A DNA stretch of 48,405 bases from CAIKZZ01 sp035524595 (GCA_035524595.1 DATKOP010000016.1:1-48405), one strand, 5' to 3'. Positions 7,797-16,986 are shown, numbered from the stretch's first letter. Made by a program: numbers and translations. The notes: generated from the sequence alone by a model not told the origin.

Positions 7797-10700
7797 TCAG
7801 CCGCCCGCGGCCAGCGCCGCCGTCGCGCCCGGTGCCGCCCGGGGCGCGCGCGTCGCGGCCACGTCCGCGGCCAGCACGCGCCGGTCGAGCACCGCGTAGA
7901 CCACCGGGATCACGATCAGCGTCAGGAAGGTCGTCAGCAGCACGCCGCCGATCACCGTGATCGCCATCGGCGCGCGCACCTCCGCACCCTCGCCGAGGCC
8001 GAGCGCCATCGGCAGCAGGCCGAGGATCGTCGTCAGCTTGGTGATCAGGATCGGCCGCAGCCGCGCGCGCCCGGCCTCGACGATCGCCGTGGCCTTGTCG
8101 AGGCCGCGCTCGCGCGCCTGGTTGACCGCGTCGATCAGCACGATCGACTGGTTGACGACGATGCCGGCCAGCATGATCAGGCCGATGTAGGCGACCGCGT
8201 TCAGCGTCGTGTGCGTGATCAGCAGCGCCCAGATCGCGCCGATCACCGCCAGCGGGATCGTGAACAGGATCACCAGCGGGTGCAGCAGCGACTCGAACTG
8301 CGAGGCCATGACCAGGTAGACGAGGAAGATCGCCAGCAGCAGCACGAACTGCAGCGAGCGGAACGAGTCGCGCATGTCGTCGCTCTGGCCGGAGACGCGC
8401 GCGCTCAGCCCGCCCGGCAGCGGCGTTGCGGCGACGATCCCCCTGAGCGCCAGCGAGGCGCCGCCGAGGTCGCCCCGGCCGAGGCTCGCCGAGACGATCG
8501 CGACCCGCTCCTGCGCGGCGCGGCGGATCTCGGCCGGGCCGAGCGCGAGCGCGACGTCGGCGACCGCCGCGAGCGGCACCGGGTGCGCGCTGCCGGGGTT
8601 GATGATCAGGTTGCGGACGTCCTCGATCGAGGCGGCGTGCGTGTCGAGGCTGCGGACGCGGACGTCGATCTTCTTGTCGCGCCACTGCCAGCGGGTCGCG
8701 ACCTCGCCGCGGATGCTGCCGACGACGCGGTCGGCGACGTCGCGCACCGCGAGGCCGAGCTGCGTCACGCGCTCCTGGTCGAAGACGATGCGGATCTCGG
8801 GCGTGCCGGCCTCGATCGTCGAGCGCACGTCGGTGAAGCGCGGGTCGGCCAGCATGCGCGCCTTGATCGCGTCGGCGGCGGTGCGCAGCGCGGCGAGGTC
8901 GTAGCCGGCGACCACCGCCTCGAGCGGCGTCGCCATCGTGAACAGGCTCGGCCGGCTGAACTCGTACTGCACGCCGGGCAGAGCGTCCAGCGTGCGCCTG
9001 AGCCTGCCGATCGCGAGCTCCTCGTCGGCGCGCTTGGCGCCCGGCGCGAGCGTGACGCCGAGCCGGCCGCTGTTCTCGCCGGCGTCGGTCGGGTTGGCAT
9101 CGAGGCGGTTGCCGGTGCCGGCCACCGAGTAGGCGAGCGCCGTGTTGCCGAGCGCGGTGGCGCCGGCGCTCGCGGCGCGCATCGCCGCGTCGGTCTGCTC
9201 GAGCGGGGTGCCGGGGGCGAGGCGCAGGTTGACGTCGAACTGGCCCTGCGACATCTGCGGCAGCAGCTCGGTGCCGAGCAGCGGCACCAGCGCGAGCGTC
9301 GCCGCGAACAGCGCGAAGGCGGCGCCGAGCACGCGGCCGCGGTGCGCGAGCGCCCAGGTCACGGCCGGCGGGTAGACGCGGTCGGCGGCCGCGTACACCG
9401 CCTGGGTCGCCCGCACCAGCGGGCTGAGCGCGAGCCGCAGCGCCGCCGCGGCCGCGCCGCCGGCGCGGCGCGCGAGGCCGAGCAGCACCGCGAGCGCGCG
9501 CGTCAGGCGCCCGGGGGCGCGTCCGGCGGCGGCGGCGACCGCCGCAGGCCGGCCGGCGGCCAGCATCGGCACCAGCGTCAGTGCGACCACCAGCGACAGC
9601 AGCAACGAGAAGGTCACGGTCAGCGCCTGGTCGCGAAACAGCTGGCCGGCGACGCCGCTGATGAACACCATCGGGAAGAACACCGCGATCGAGGTCAGCG
9701 TCGCGGCGGTGACCGCCATCGACACCTCGCGCGTGCCCTCGCGCGCGGCGGTCGCCTGGTCGGCGCCGCGCTCGCGGCGCCGGACGATGCTCTCGAGCAC
9801 GACCACGGCGTTGTCGACCAGCATGCCGACCGCGAGCGCGATGCCGCCGAGCGACATGATGTTGAGCGACACGCCGGCCGAGTACATCAGCATGAAGGTG
9901 CCGACCACCGACACCGGGATCGCGACGCCCGAGATCAGCGTCATGCGCGCATCGCGCAAGAAGCAGTACAGCACCAGCACCGCCAGCACGCCGCCGATCA
10001 GCGCCGCGTCCTTGACCTCGCCGATCGCCGCCGAGATGAAGTGCGACTCGTCGTAGACGGGGCGCAGCCGCGCGCCGCCCGGCAGCGACTTGTCGAGCGC
10101 GGCGACCCGCTCGCGCAGCGCGCCGGCGAGGCGCACGGTGTTGGCGTCGCCTTCCTTGTAGACGGCGAGCTCGATCGATTCCTGGCCGTCGACGCGCGTG
10201 ATCGCCTCGCGGTCCTTGTGGCCGCGGCTGACGCTCGCGACGTCGCGCAGGTAGACCGGGTGTCCGCCCTTCATCGCGACGATCGCGTTCGCGATGTCCT
10301 CGACGGTCGCGAACTCGTTCAACGTGCGCACCAGGAAGCGCTGCGTGCCCTGCTCGAGGCGCCCGCCGGACAGGTTGACGTTCTCCTGCCTGAGGCGCCG
10401 CGCCACGGCGTCGGTGGCGAGGCCGAGCTGGGCCAGCTTCTGCTGGTCGACCCGCACCTGCACCTCGTCCTCGTAGCCGCCGCTGACCTTGACCGCGGCC
10501 GCGCCCTCCACCGACTCGAGGTCGGGCTTCAGGCGGTCCTCCGCGTAGCGGCGCAGCACCTTGAGGCGGTCCTCGCCGGCCGCGCCGCCGGCGGCGTCCA
10601 GGAGCGCGAGCCGCATCACGGGCTCGGTGGACGGGTCGAAGCGCAGCAGCAGCGGCCGCTTCGCCTCGAGCGGCAGCTGCAGCAGGTCGACCTTCTCGCG

Positions 10701-11024
10701 CACGTCGATGCCGGCGAGGTCCATGTTCGTGCCCCAGGCGAACTCGAGCACGACGTCGGACTGCCCCGAGCGCGACACCGAGCGCACCTGGCGCACGTTG
10801 CGGATGATGCTGACCGCCTCCTCGATCGGGCGGGTGACGAGGCTCTCGACCTCGAGCGGCGCGGCGCCGGGCAGCTCGGTGCGGATCGTCAGCGTCGGGT
10901 ACGACAGGTCCGGCAGCAGCGTCAGCTTGAGGCGCGTCAGGCTCACCAGCCCGAACAGCAGCAGCGCCACCGTGAACATCAGCACCGTGACCCGGCGCCG
11001 CACCGCGAAGTCGATCAGGCGCAC
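7797..11024 (-). CDS. RND efflux transporter permease (HAE1/MdtB-like), first pump of the operon
   Basis: A 1075-aa RND pump. GTG at 11024 is chosen because it reads VRLIDFAVRRRVTVLMFTVAL, the canonical N-terminus, and lies 10 nt after the adaptor stop; the longer open frame upstream overlaps the adaptor gene. Motifs: YPTLTIRTELPGAAPLEVESLVTRP split over the first porter domain, TM4 GGIALAVGMLVDNAVVVLES, and C-terminal GLIMLAGIVVNQSIVLIDAVN and GLLPMALGLGEGAE. About residues 500-580 contain an Ala/Arg-rich stretch (AVAAAAGRAPGRLTRALAVLL and onward) in the loop between the two halves, longer than in typical family members. Together with its downstream paralogue it may form a heteromeric trimer like MdtB2C. 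No outer-membrane factor gene is present, so a TolC-like protein must be encoded elsewhere. Confidence 0.93.
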   Translation of the reverse strand: MRLIDFAVRRRVTVLMFTVALLLFGLVSLTRLKLTLLPDLSYPTLTIRTELPGAAPLEVESLVTRPIEEAVSIIRNVRQVRSVSRSGQSDVVLEFAWGTNMDLAGIDVREKVDLLQLPLEAKRPLLLRFDPSTEPVMRLALLDAAGGAAGEDRLKVLRRYAEDRLKPDLESVEGAAAVKVSGGYEDEVQVRVDQQKLAQLGLATDAVARRLRQENVNLSGGRLEQGTQRFLVRTLNEFATVEDIANAIVAMKGGHPVYLRDVASVSRGHKDREAITRVDGQESIELAVYKEGDANTVRLAGALRERVAALDKSLPGGARLRPVYDESHFISAAIGEVKDAALIGGVLAVLVLYCFLRDARMTLISGVAIPVSVVGTFMLMYSAGVSLNIMSLGGIALAVGMLVDNAVVVLESIVRRRERGADQATAAREGTREVSMAVTAATLTSIAVFFPMVFISGVAGQLFRDQALTVTFSLLLSLVVALTLVPMLAAGRPAAVAAAAGRAPGRLTRALAVLLGLARRAGGAAAAALRLALSPLVRATQAVYAAADRVYPPAVTWALAHRGRVLGAAFALFAATLALVPLLGTELLPQMSQGQFDVNLRLAPGTPLEQTDAAMRAASAGATALGNTALAYSVAGTGNRLDANPTDAGENSGRLGVTLAPGAKRADEELAIGRLRRTLDALPGVQYEFSRPSLFTMATPLEAVVAGYDLAALRTAADAIKARMLADPRFTDVRSTIEAGTPEIRIVFDQERVTQLGLAVRDVADRVVGSIRGEVATRWQWRDKKIDVRVRSLDTHAASIEDVRNLIINPGSAHPVPLAAVADVALALGPAEIRRAAQERVAIVSASLGRGDLGGASLALRGIVAATPLPGGLSARVSGQSDDMRDSFRSLQFVLLLAIFLVYLVMASQFESLLHPLVILFTIPLAVIGAIWALLITHTTLNAVAYIGLIMLAGIVVNQSIVLIDAVNQARERGLDKATAIVEAGRARLRPILITKLTTILGLLPMALGLGEGAEVRAPMAITVIGGVLLTTFLTLIVIPVVYAVLDRRVLAADVAATRAPRAAPGATAALAAGG

Positions 11025-11034
11025 GGCGCGCCTG

Positions 11035-12138
11035 CTAGCTGGCGCGGCCGGCGGTGGCCGGCGCCGGCGGCACGATGCGGACCTCGTTGCCGGACTTGAG
11101 GCCGTTCTGGCCGACCACCACCACCGGCTCCTCGTCGCCGAGCCCGGACAGGACCTCGATGCTGCCGCCGTTGGCAAGCCCGATGCGCACCGGCCGCGCC
11201 GCCGCCCTGCCGTGGTCGACGACGAACACCGTCGGGCCGGCCTCGCCGTCGATCAGCGCCGAGCGCGGGATCAAGAGCGCGTTCTGGCGCCGCTCGTAGA
11301 CGATGTTGACGCGCGCGAACATGCCGGGCCTGAGGCGCGCGTTCGGCTCGAACTCGAGCGTGACCTTGAAGGTGCCGGTGGCCGGGTCGACCACCGGGCT
11401 GATGCGGCGGATCGTGGCCGGGAAGGTCCCCTGCGCGGCGTCGACCTGGGCGTCGGCGCGCTGGCCGACCGCGATCTTGGCGAGCTCGCGCTCCGGCACG
11501 TGCACGCGCACCAGCAGCGGGTACTGGCGCGTGACGACGAACATCGGGTCGTTCGGCTGGACGCTGTTGCCGACCTTGACGCGCCGCTCGGCGACCACGC
11601 CCGCGATCGGCGCGCGCACCTCGGTGTAGGAGAGCGCGAGCACGGCGCGTTCGGTGACCGCGCGCTGCGCGTCGAGCTCGTAGCGCAGCGTGTCGAAGGC
11701 GGCGCTGCCGATCAGGCCGCGCTTGCTGAGCTCGAGGTTGCGCGCGTAGTCGCGCTCGAGCCGGGCGAGGTTGGCCTTGGCCTCGGCGGCCTCGAGCCTG
11801 AGCTTGTCGCCGTCGAGGATCGCGAGCACCTGGCCCTCGCGGACCGGGTCGCCCTCCTCGACCAGCAGCCGGCGCACCTCGCCGCCGACCTTGGCGACGA
11901 CCCTGGCCTCCTGGTCGGCCTCGATCGGTGCGGTGCCCGAGTAGACCGCGGCCATGTCCGAGCGCGCCGGGCGCACGGTCTCGACCGCGACGGCCGGCGC
12001 CGCGTCGCCCTTGGGCTTCTGCTCGGCCTGGGAGCGGCCGCAGCCGCCGGCCAGGGCGGCGAGCAGCGTGAGGGCGAGGAGGGCGCCTACGGTGCGGGGG
12101 GCGCGTCCGGCGGGGGCGGGGCCTTGGGGGGTCGGCAT
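11035..12138 (-). CDS. RND efflux periplasmic adaptor (membrane fusion) lipoprotein
   Basis: A 367-aa adaptor joining the two RND pumps to an outer-membrane channel. The N-terminus has a lipoprotein signal ending LAALAGGC, with the lipidated Cys at residue 33. After it come the barrel-sandwich half motifs ARVVAKVGGEVRRLLVEEGD and LSYTEVRAPIAGVVAERRVK, with an alpha-helical hairpin between them (ANLARLERDYARNLELSKRG), the beta-barrel domain (RISPVVDPATGTFKVTLEF), and the membrane-proximal domain to the C-terminus. It is the first gene of a three-gene operon (adaptor-RND-RND), the MdtABC order. Transcription is probably from the promoter at 12169-12197. Pump class and position are clear; the exported compounds are not known. 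Confidence 0.94.
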   Translation of the reverse strand: MPTPQGPAPAGRAPRTVGALLALTLLAALAGGCGRSQAEQKPKGDAAPAVAVETVRPARSDMAAVYSGTAPIEADQEARVVAKVGGEVRRLLVEEGDPVREGQVLAILDGDKLRLEAAEAKANLARLERDYARNLELSKRGLIGSAAFDTLRYELDAQRAVTERAVLALSYTEVRAPIAGVVAERRVKVGNSVQPNDPMFVVTRQYPLLVRVHVPERELAKIAVGQRADAQVDAAQGTFPATIRRISPVVDPATGTFKVTLEFEPNARLRPGMFARVNIVYERRQNALLIPRSALIDGEAGPTVFVVDHGRAAARPVRIGLANGGSIEVLSGLGDEEPVVVVGQNGLKSGNEVRIVPPAPATAGRAS

Positions 12139-12143
12139 GGCGG

Positions 12144-12166
12144 GCTCCAGGGATCGACTCTGGAGC
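12144..12166. promoter_or_regulatory. Hairpin in the adaptor mRNA leader
   Basis: Perfect 7-bp arms GCTCCAG (12144-12150) and CTGGAGC (12160-12166) with a 9-nt loop, between the -10 box and the adaptor start at 12138. It lies where the ribosome-binding site should be and could limit translation. Confidence 0.4.
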
Positions 12167-12168
12167 GC

Positions 12169-12207
12169 ATGCTATGCCCGCTCAGTGTTATAGTCAACTA
12201 CAACACT
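12169..12207 (-). promoter_or_regulatory. Promoter of the RND operon with overlapping operator-like inverted repeat
   Basis: Read on the minus strand, TTGACT (12192-12197) and TAGCAT (12169-12174) are separated by exactly 17 bp, a good sigma-70 promoter. The -35 box sits inside the inverted repeat AGTGTTATAG-TCAA-CTACAACACT (12184-12207; 9 of 10 arm bases match). An AT-rich palindrome of this size over a -35 box is typical of TetR/MarR-type efflux repressor operators. No such regulator gene is in the window. Confidence 0.7.
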
Positions 12208-12233
12208 ATCACGTCTGTAAGTGACTGATCCGC

Positions 12234-14390
12234 CTATCTCTTGTGATTCTGTACCTGGGACAGCCGCGCCGGAGTCTGCCGAAGCGCCTGGTCGAGGTCC
12301 GCGACGATCTCGGCCGTCTCGCCCAGGTTGGCGTCGGGCTCGTCATCCGCCTTCAGCTCCTCGAGCGACTTGAGCGCCGGCTCCGAGTGCGCCGCGCGGC
12401 GCACGTTGATGCGCGCGAGGCGTTCGGCGTCGAGCCGCTCGCGCTCGGCCTTGCGCGCCTTGAGGTTCAGCGACACGGTCTTCTCGAGCCGCAGCTGCTC
12501 GACCGCCTGCGCATCGCCGATCAGCGCCTTGAGGTCGGGGTCGGTCTGCATGCGCCGCTCGTGCGCGCGCGCAACGCTGTCGAGCGCGCCCGAGAGCGCG
12601 TGGTCGGGCTCGAATTCCACCGAGCGGATCCGGTCCCATGGCAGCGCGCTGTCGCGCGTCGACTCGCCGACCTCGACGGTGCTGATCAGGGAGGGCAGGC
12701 TGATCTCGGGCATGACGCCGCGGTTCTGCACGCTGTCGCCGGTGACGCGGTAGTACTTGCCGATCGTCACCGTCAGCTGGCCGAAGCCCGCGTTCGGGCC
12801 GAGCGCCCAGCGGTCGAGCGGGTAGAGGTTCTGGACCGTGCCCTTGCCGTAGGTCTGCTGGCCGATGATCAGGCCGCGGCCGTAGTCCTGGATCGCGGCC
12901 GCGAAGATCTCCGAGGCCGAGGCGCTCGAGCGGTCGACGAGCACCACCAGCGGCCCGTCCCAGATCTCGCCGGGCTCGGGGTCGTCGAGCACCTCGATGC
13001 GACCGCCGGTCTCGCGCAGCTGCACCACCGGGCCCTTGCGGATGAACAGCCCGACCAGGCTGGTGGCCTCCGACAGGTGGCCGCCGCCGTTGCCGCGCAG
13101 GTCCATGACGATGCCGTCGACCTTCTCCTTCTTGAGCTCGCCGATCAGGCGCGCGACGTCGCGGGTGGTCGAGCGGTAGTCCTTGTCGCCGGTGACCTTG
13201 GCCTCGTAATCCTGGTAGAAGCTCGGCACGTCGATGACGCCGACCTTGAACTCCTGCTCGCCGCGCTTGACGCTGCGCACCTTCTTCTGCGCGGCCTGCG
13301 CCTCGAGCGTGATCTTGTTGCGCACGAACTCGAGCGTCGCCTCCTTCGAGCCCGGCGTCGCGCCGGCCGGCAGCACCGAGAGGCGCACCACGGTGCCCGC
13401 CGGACCGCGGATCAGCTGCACGACGTCGTCGAGCCGCCAGCCGACGACGTCGACCAGCTCGCCGCTCTTGCCCTGCGCCACCGCGGTGATGCGGTCGTTG
13501 ACCTTGATCGTGCCGCTGACCGCCGCCGGGCCGCCCGGGATCACGTTCATGACCGTGACGTGGTCGTCGATGAGCTGCAGCGAGGCGCCGATGCCGACGT
13601 AGCTCAGCTTCATCTGGATGTTGTACTCCTCGCTCGAGCGCGGCGACAGGTAGTTCGAGTGCGGATCGTAGACGTGCGCATACGCGTTCATGAAGTTCTC
13701 GAACACGTCGTCGCTCGACACCTGGTCGACGCGCTTCAGCACCCGCTCGTAGCGCTTCCTCAGCACCTCGCGCGCCTCGGGCCAGGTCTTGTTGGCGAGC
13801 ATCAGCGACAGCGCGTCGTTCTTGACGCGTCGCCGCCAGAGGTCGTCTTCCTCGGCCTGCGTCGCGAGCCACGGCGCCTTGGCGCGGTCGAAGGCGAAGG
13901 TCTCGTCGAGCGTGAAGTCGGGCTCGACGTCGAGGTCGGCGATCGCGCCCTTGATCGCCGAGCGGTTGCGCTCCTGGAAGCGCGCGAACACGACGAACGC
14001 GGGATCGACATTGCCGGTGCGGATCGCCTCGCCGAGCTTGAAGCGGAAGCGCTCGAGCTCGGCGATGTCGGTGGCGAGGAAGTAGCTGCGGCTCGGGTCG
14101 AGCGACTCGATGTAGCGGTCGAAGACCTGCGAGGACATCTTCTCGTCGAGCACCGCCTGGCGGTAGTGCGAGCGCTCGATGACCTCGCCCACCAGGCGCG
14201 CGACCTTGCGGTGCCGCTCGGACGGCTGCAGCTCGGTGCCGGCCGCGTGGGTCGCGGGCACGGCGGCGGGGCGGTTCGCGGTGGAGCCGGTGAAGAGCAG
14301 GCCGGCGACGGCCAGGAGCGGCAGGATGAGCGCGAGGCGTGAGCCAAGGCCCGGGCGCCGCCCGGAAGCTGCTTGCGGGTGGTCGGTCAT
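12234..14390 (-). CDS. prc: Carboxy-terminal processing (tail-specific) protease Prc
   Basis: A 718-aa periplasmic serine protease (S41) that recognises hydrophobic C-termini, trims penicillin-binding protein 3 and degrades envelope proteins in E. coli. Seen: an N-terminal signal anchor (LALILPLLAVAGLLF), the Tsp N-terminal domain (SQVFDRYIESLDPSRSYFL), a PDZ domain near residues 265-350 (YVGIGASLQLIDDHVTV), and the catalytic region SSASASEIFAAAIQDYG. By alignment with E. coli S430/D441/K455 the catalytic residues are S491, D502 and K516 (TYGKGTVQ). The C-terminal Prc domain follows (EPALKSLEELKADDEPDANL). It is slightly longer than E. coli Prc (682 aa). It is divergent from a small membrane-protein gene. 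There is no strong ribosome-binding site before the ATG. Confidence 0.95.
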   Translation of the reverse strand: MTDHPQAASGRRPGLGSRLALILPLLAVAGLLFTGSTANRPAAVPATHAAGTELQPSERHRKVARLVGEVIERSHYRQAVLDEKMSSQVFDRYIESLDPSRSYFLATDIAELERFRFKLGEAIRTGNVDPAFVVFARFQERNRSAIKGAIADLDVEPDFTLDETFAFDRAKAPWLATQAEEDDLWRRRVKNDALSLMLANKTWPEAREVLRKRYERVLKRVDQVSSDDVFENFMNAYAHVYDPHSNYLSPRSSEEYNIQMKLSYVGIGASLQLIDDHVTVMNVIPGGPAAVSGTIKVNDRITAVAQGKSGELVDVVGWRLDDVVQLIRGPAGTVVRLSVLPAGATPGSKEATLEFVRNKITLEAQAAQKKVRSVKRGEQEFKVGVIDVPSFYQDYEAKVTGDKDYRSTTRDVARLIGELKKEKVDGIVMDLRGNGGGHLSEATSLVGLFIRKGPVVQLRETGGRIEVLDDPEPGEIWDGPLVVLVDRSSASASEIFAAAIQDYGRGLIIGQQTYGKGTVQNLYPLDRWALGPNAGFGQLTVTIGKYYRVTGDSVQNRGVMPEISLPSLISTVEVGESTRDSALPWDRIRSVEFEPDHALSGALDSVARAHERRMQTDPDLKALIGDAQAVEQLRLEKTVSLNLKARKAERERLDAERLARINVRRAAHSEPALKSLEELKADDEPDANLGETAEIVADLDQALRQTPARLSQVQNHKR

Positions 14391-14519
14391 GGGGAGGTTA
14401 GACTAGCGACCGGCCTGGTGCCGGCGGCGCGGCCTGCGTCGCGCTTCCGAAGTATTTCATAGGCTTGAGCGTAGTGACCGGGGGGGCCGGGATCAAGTGC
14501 CGGAACCGGGGAGGGCAGC

Positions 14520-14807
14520 ATGTCGCCATTGGCGGTCCTGACGGGGATCATTCTGGGGTCGGCGGTGACGATTGTCATCGGTCTGGCGATGGTCCTGGTG
14601 GTGTTTCTGGTGATGTCCGGCGAGCAGCCGGAGCTGGCCCGCGAATACTTCCCGCTGCTCAAGAGCTTCGCGCTGTTCCTCGGCCTCGCCTTCGTCGCCG
14701 GCTATGCCTTCGTCGGCACCCTGCGACAGAAGCGCTGGCTGTGGCTCGCCCAGGCGGGCACCTGGGCGGCGATCGCCGTGCTCGCCGCGTACTACTGGCC
14801 GAAGTGA
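14520..14807 (+). CDS. Small three-helix membrane protein of unknown function
   Basis: 95 aa with three hydrophobic segments: ~4-31 (LTGIILGSAVTIVIGLAMVL), ~48-66 (FALFLGLAFVAGYAFVG) and ~74-92 (WLAQAGTWAAIAVLAAYYW). A charged loop GEQPELAREYFPLLK separates the first two. The ATG at 14520 is preceded by GGGGAGGG. It lies 19 nt upstream of the M28 peptidase gene, so probably in the same transcript. I do not recognise a family; small integral membrane proteins of this kind are common next to envelope genes. No function is proposed. Confidence 0.75.
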   Translation: MSPLAVLTGIILGSAVTIVIGLAMVLVVFLVMSGEQPELAREYFPLLKSFALFLGLAFVAGYAFVGTLRQKRWLWLAQAGTWAAIAVLAAYYWPK

Positions 14808-14826
14808 CCTGCACCGGGAGTTGGAC

Positions 14827-16485
14827 ATGCGTCTAGCCGGCCGCGTTCCCGCCCTGTCCCTCGTTCTGGCGCTCGGCGGCTGCGCTTCGGCGCCCGCGGA
14901 CCCCGCGGCCGTTGCGGGAATCACCGAGGCCGGCTACCGGGCCGCCGTCGCGACCCTGGCCTCGGACGCGTTCGAGGGCCGCAAGCCCGGCCAGCCGGGC
15001 GAGCCGAAGACTCTCGACTACCTCGAGCAGCAGTTCCGCGCCCTCGGCCTCGAGCCGGCCGCCGCCGGCAGCTACCGCCAGCCGGTGCCGCTCGTTGAGA
15101 TCACGGCCCAGCCCGGCGCGGTGCTCGACGTCGCCGCGGGCGGCGGCAGCGCTGCGCTTGCCTACGGCAGCGACATGGTGGTCTGGACCAAGCGGGTCGT
15201 GCCGGAGGCCGCGCTGTCGGCCTCGCCGCTCGTGTTCGTCGGCCATGGCGTCGTCGCGCCGGAGTTCGGCTGGAACGACTATGCCGGCGTCGACATGCAC
15301 GGCAAGACGGCCCTGATCCTGGTCAACGACCCGGGCTATCGCGATCCGGCGCTGTTCCACGGCCGCAGGATGACCTACTACGGCCGCTGGACCTACAAGT
15401 ACGAGGAGGCGATGCGCCAGGGCGCGCAGGGCGCGCTGATCGTGCACCAGACCGGACCCGCGGCCTACGGCTGGGACGTGGTCCGCAACAGCAACACCGG
15501 GCCGCTGCTCGAGGCCGACGCCGCCGACGGCCATGCCGGGCGCGTTGCGATCGAGGGCTGGGTCACCCTCGAGTCGGCCCGCCGGCTGCTCGCGCTCGCC
15601 GGCCAGGACTTCGACGCGCTCGAGCGCGCCGCCACCCGGCCAGGCTTTCGGCCGGTGCCGCTCGCGGCGCGCGCGAGCGTCGCGGTCCACAACACGGTCC
15701 GCCGCACGAGTTCGGCCAACGTCGCCGGCATCCTGCGCGGCGCGCGCCGGCCGGACGAGTACGTGATCTACATGGCGCACTGGGACCATTTCGGCCGCGC
15801 GCCGGCCGCGGGGCCGGGCGGGGACGCGATCTTCCACGGCGCGGTCGACAACGCGACCGGGGTCGCCGGCATCCTCGAGATCGCGCGCGCCTTCGGCCAC
15901 GCCGCGCGCCGCCCCGAGCGCTCGGTCGTGTTCCTCGCGGTGACCGGCGAGGAGTCGGGGCTGCTCGGCTCGGCCTACTACGCCCAGAACCCGCTCTACC
16001 CGCTGGCCGCGACCGCCGCGGCGATCAACATCGACGCGCTCGCGCCGCTCGGCCGCACCCACGACGTCGAGGTGATCGGCTTCGGGGCCTCCGAGCTCGA
16101 GGACGAGCTGCGGGCGGCGGCGGCGCGCCAGGGCCGGGTGCTGAGGCCCGACAGCCAGCCGGAGAAGGGCTTCTTCTTCCGCTCGGACCACTTCAACCTC
16201 GCGAAGCAGGGCGTGCCGTCGCTGTTCATCAAGTCCGGCGTCGATTCGCGCGACCACCCGCCCGGCTGGGCCGCGGCGCAGGAAGCCGACTTCATCGCGA
16301 ACCGCTACCACAAGCCGGCCGACACCTACGATCCGGCGTGGGACGTGTCCGGCAGCCTCGAGGACCTCGAGCTCCTGTACGCGGTTGGCCGGCACGTCGC
16401 CGACGAGCGCCGCTGGCCGCAGTGGTACCCCTCGAGCGAGTTCCGGGCGGCGCGCGCGGCGAGCCGCGCGCCCGCCTCAAGGTGA
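14827..16485 (+). CDS. M28-family zinc aminopeptidase, lipoprotein, with PA domain
   Basis: A 552-aa exported metallopeptidase. The N-terminus ends LSLVLALGGC, a lipobox with Cys at residue 19, so it is a lipoprotein. A PA (protease-associated) insert spans about 110-290 (FGWNDYAGVDMHGKTALILV). The di-zinc ligand set of family M28 is complete: H318 (YMAHWDHFG), bridging D341 (AVDNATGVAG), catalytic E375 with ligand E376 (TGEESGLLGS), D403 (INIDAL) and H455 (SDHFNLAKQG). The ATG at 14827 has GGGAGTTGGAC upstream. Its likely role is cleavage of N-terminal residues from peptides in the periplasm or at the outer membrane. The last 9 nt overlap the convergent hypothetical gene. Confidence 0.92.
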   Translation: MRLAGRVPALSLVLALGGCASAPADPAAVAGITEAGYRAAVATLASDAFEGRKPGQPGEPKTLDYLEQQFRALGLEPAAAGSYRQPVPLVEITAQPGAVLDVAAGGGSAALAYGSDMVVWTKRVVPEAALSASPLVFVGHGVVAPEFGWNDYAGVDMHGKTALILVNDPGYRDPALFHGRRMTYYGRWTYKYEEAMRQGAQGALIVHQTGPAAYGWDVVRNSNTGPLLEADAADGHAGRVAIEGWVTLESARRLLALAGQDFDALERAATRPGFRPVPLAARASVAVHNTVRRTSSANVAGILRGARRPDEYVIYMAHWDHFGRAPAAGPGGDAIFHGAVDNATGVAGILEIARAFGHAARRPERSVVFLAVTGEESGLLGSAYYAQNPLYPLAATAAAINIDALAPLGRTHDVEVIGFGASELEDELRAAAARQGRVLRPDSQPEKGFFFRSDHFNLAKQGVPSLFIKSGVDSRDHPPGWAAAQEADFIANRYHKPADTYDPAWDVSGSLEDLELLYAVGRHVADERRWPQWYPSSEFRAARAASRAPASR

Positions 16486-16986
16486 GCGCGGCGGCACGGC
16501 CCTGAACGGCAACTCGGCGGGCGCGTCGCGCGCCAGCAGCGGCGGCAGGTCGTTCGGGTCCTGCTGCTGGATGTGCAGCCCGGCGACGCCGCGGCGGTCG
16601 ACGCCGAGGAAGACCGTGATCCGCGCGTTGTCGAACACCGGCACGATCTTCAGGCGCTTGAGGGCGCGCAGCTTGGCGCCGAGATCGAAGTGGTCGACGA
16701 AGTGGTCGACGAAGCGCACCGGCCAGAACGCGCGGTGCGGGGCCGGCTGTAAGGCCTGCGACTCGACGGTCACCGGCGGCAGCGTGTGGGCGGCCTCGGC
16801 GGCGATCGCGCTCGACTCGGAGGCGGCGCTCGTGCTGCCGGCGCCCTCAGCGCCGGCCGCGTCGCGGGCGTCCTCGCGCGTGCACTCGGCGGCCGGGCGC
16901 TCGTCGGCCCGCGCGCCGGCGCAGCCAAGCGTCAGCACGATCAGCGCGCCGGCGGCGACGAGCGCGTCGCGCAGAGCTCCGGTCAT
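16477..16986 (-). CDS. Hypothetical exported protein
   Basis: 169 aa with a signal sequence (ALVAAGALIVLTLGCAGARA). The L-G-C context could be a lipobox, but ARA-DE is an equally good signal peptidase I site. A low-complexity Ala/Glu/Ser linker (30-65) is followed by a compact part with the doubled motif FVDHFVDHFDLGAKLRALK and VFDNARITVFLGVDRRGVAG, ending in a Pro-rich tail. I do not recognise the family. It overlaps the M28 peptidase gene end by 9 nt tail-to-tail and lies downstream of the HDOD-GGDEF gene on the same strand after a 138-bp gap. Confidence 0.68.
   Translation of the reverse strand: MTGALRDALVAAGALIVLTLGCAGARADERPAAECTREDARDAAGAEGAGSTSAASESSAIAAEAAHTLPPVTVESQALQPAPHRAFWPVRFVDHFVDHFDLGAKLRALKRLKIVPVFDNARITVFLGVDRRGVAGLHIQQQDPNDLPPLLARDAPAELPFRAVPPRSP

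Noticed and set aside
3607..8685. A 1692-codon open frame on the minus strand
   Set aside because: It is a frame-shifted shadow of the RND genes and an antisense shadow of the coiled-coil gene; Arg/Ala/Pro-rich without any motif.
5055..11099. A 2014-codon open frame on the plus strand
   Set aside because: It lies antisense to the two RND pump genes and the adaptor end. GC-rich codon bias removes stops from this frame; the translation is His/Arg/Asp/Gln-rich with no domain, and the minus-strand proteins match RND pumps throughout.
12243..14342. A 699-codon open frame antisense to prc
   Set aside because: Shadow: the opposite strand carries a complete Prc protease with its catalytic residues.
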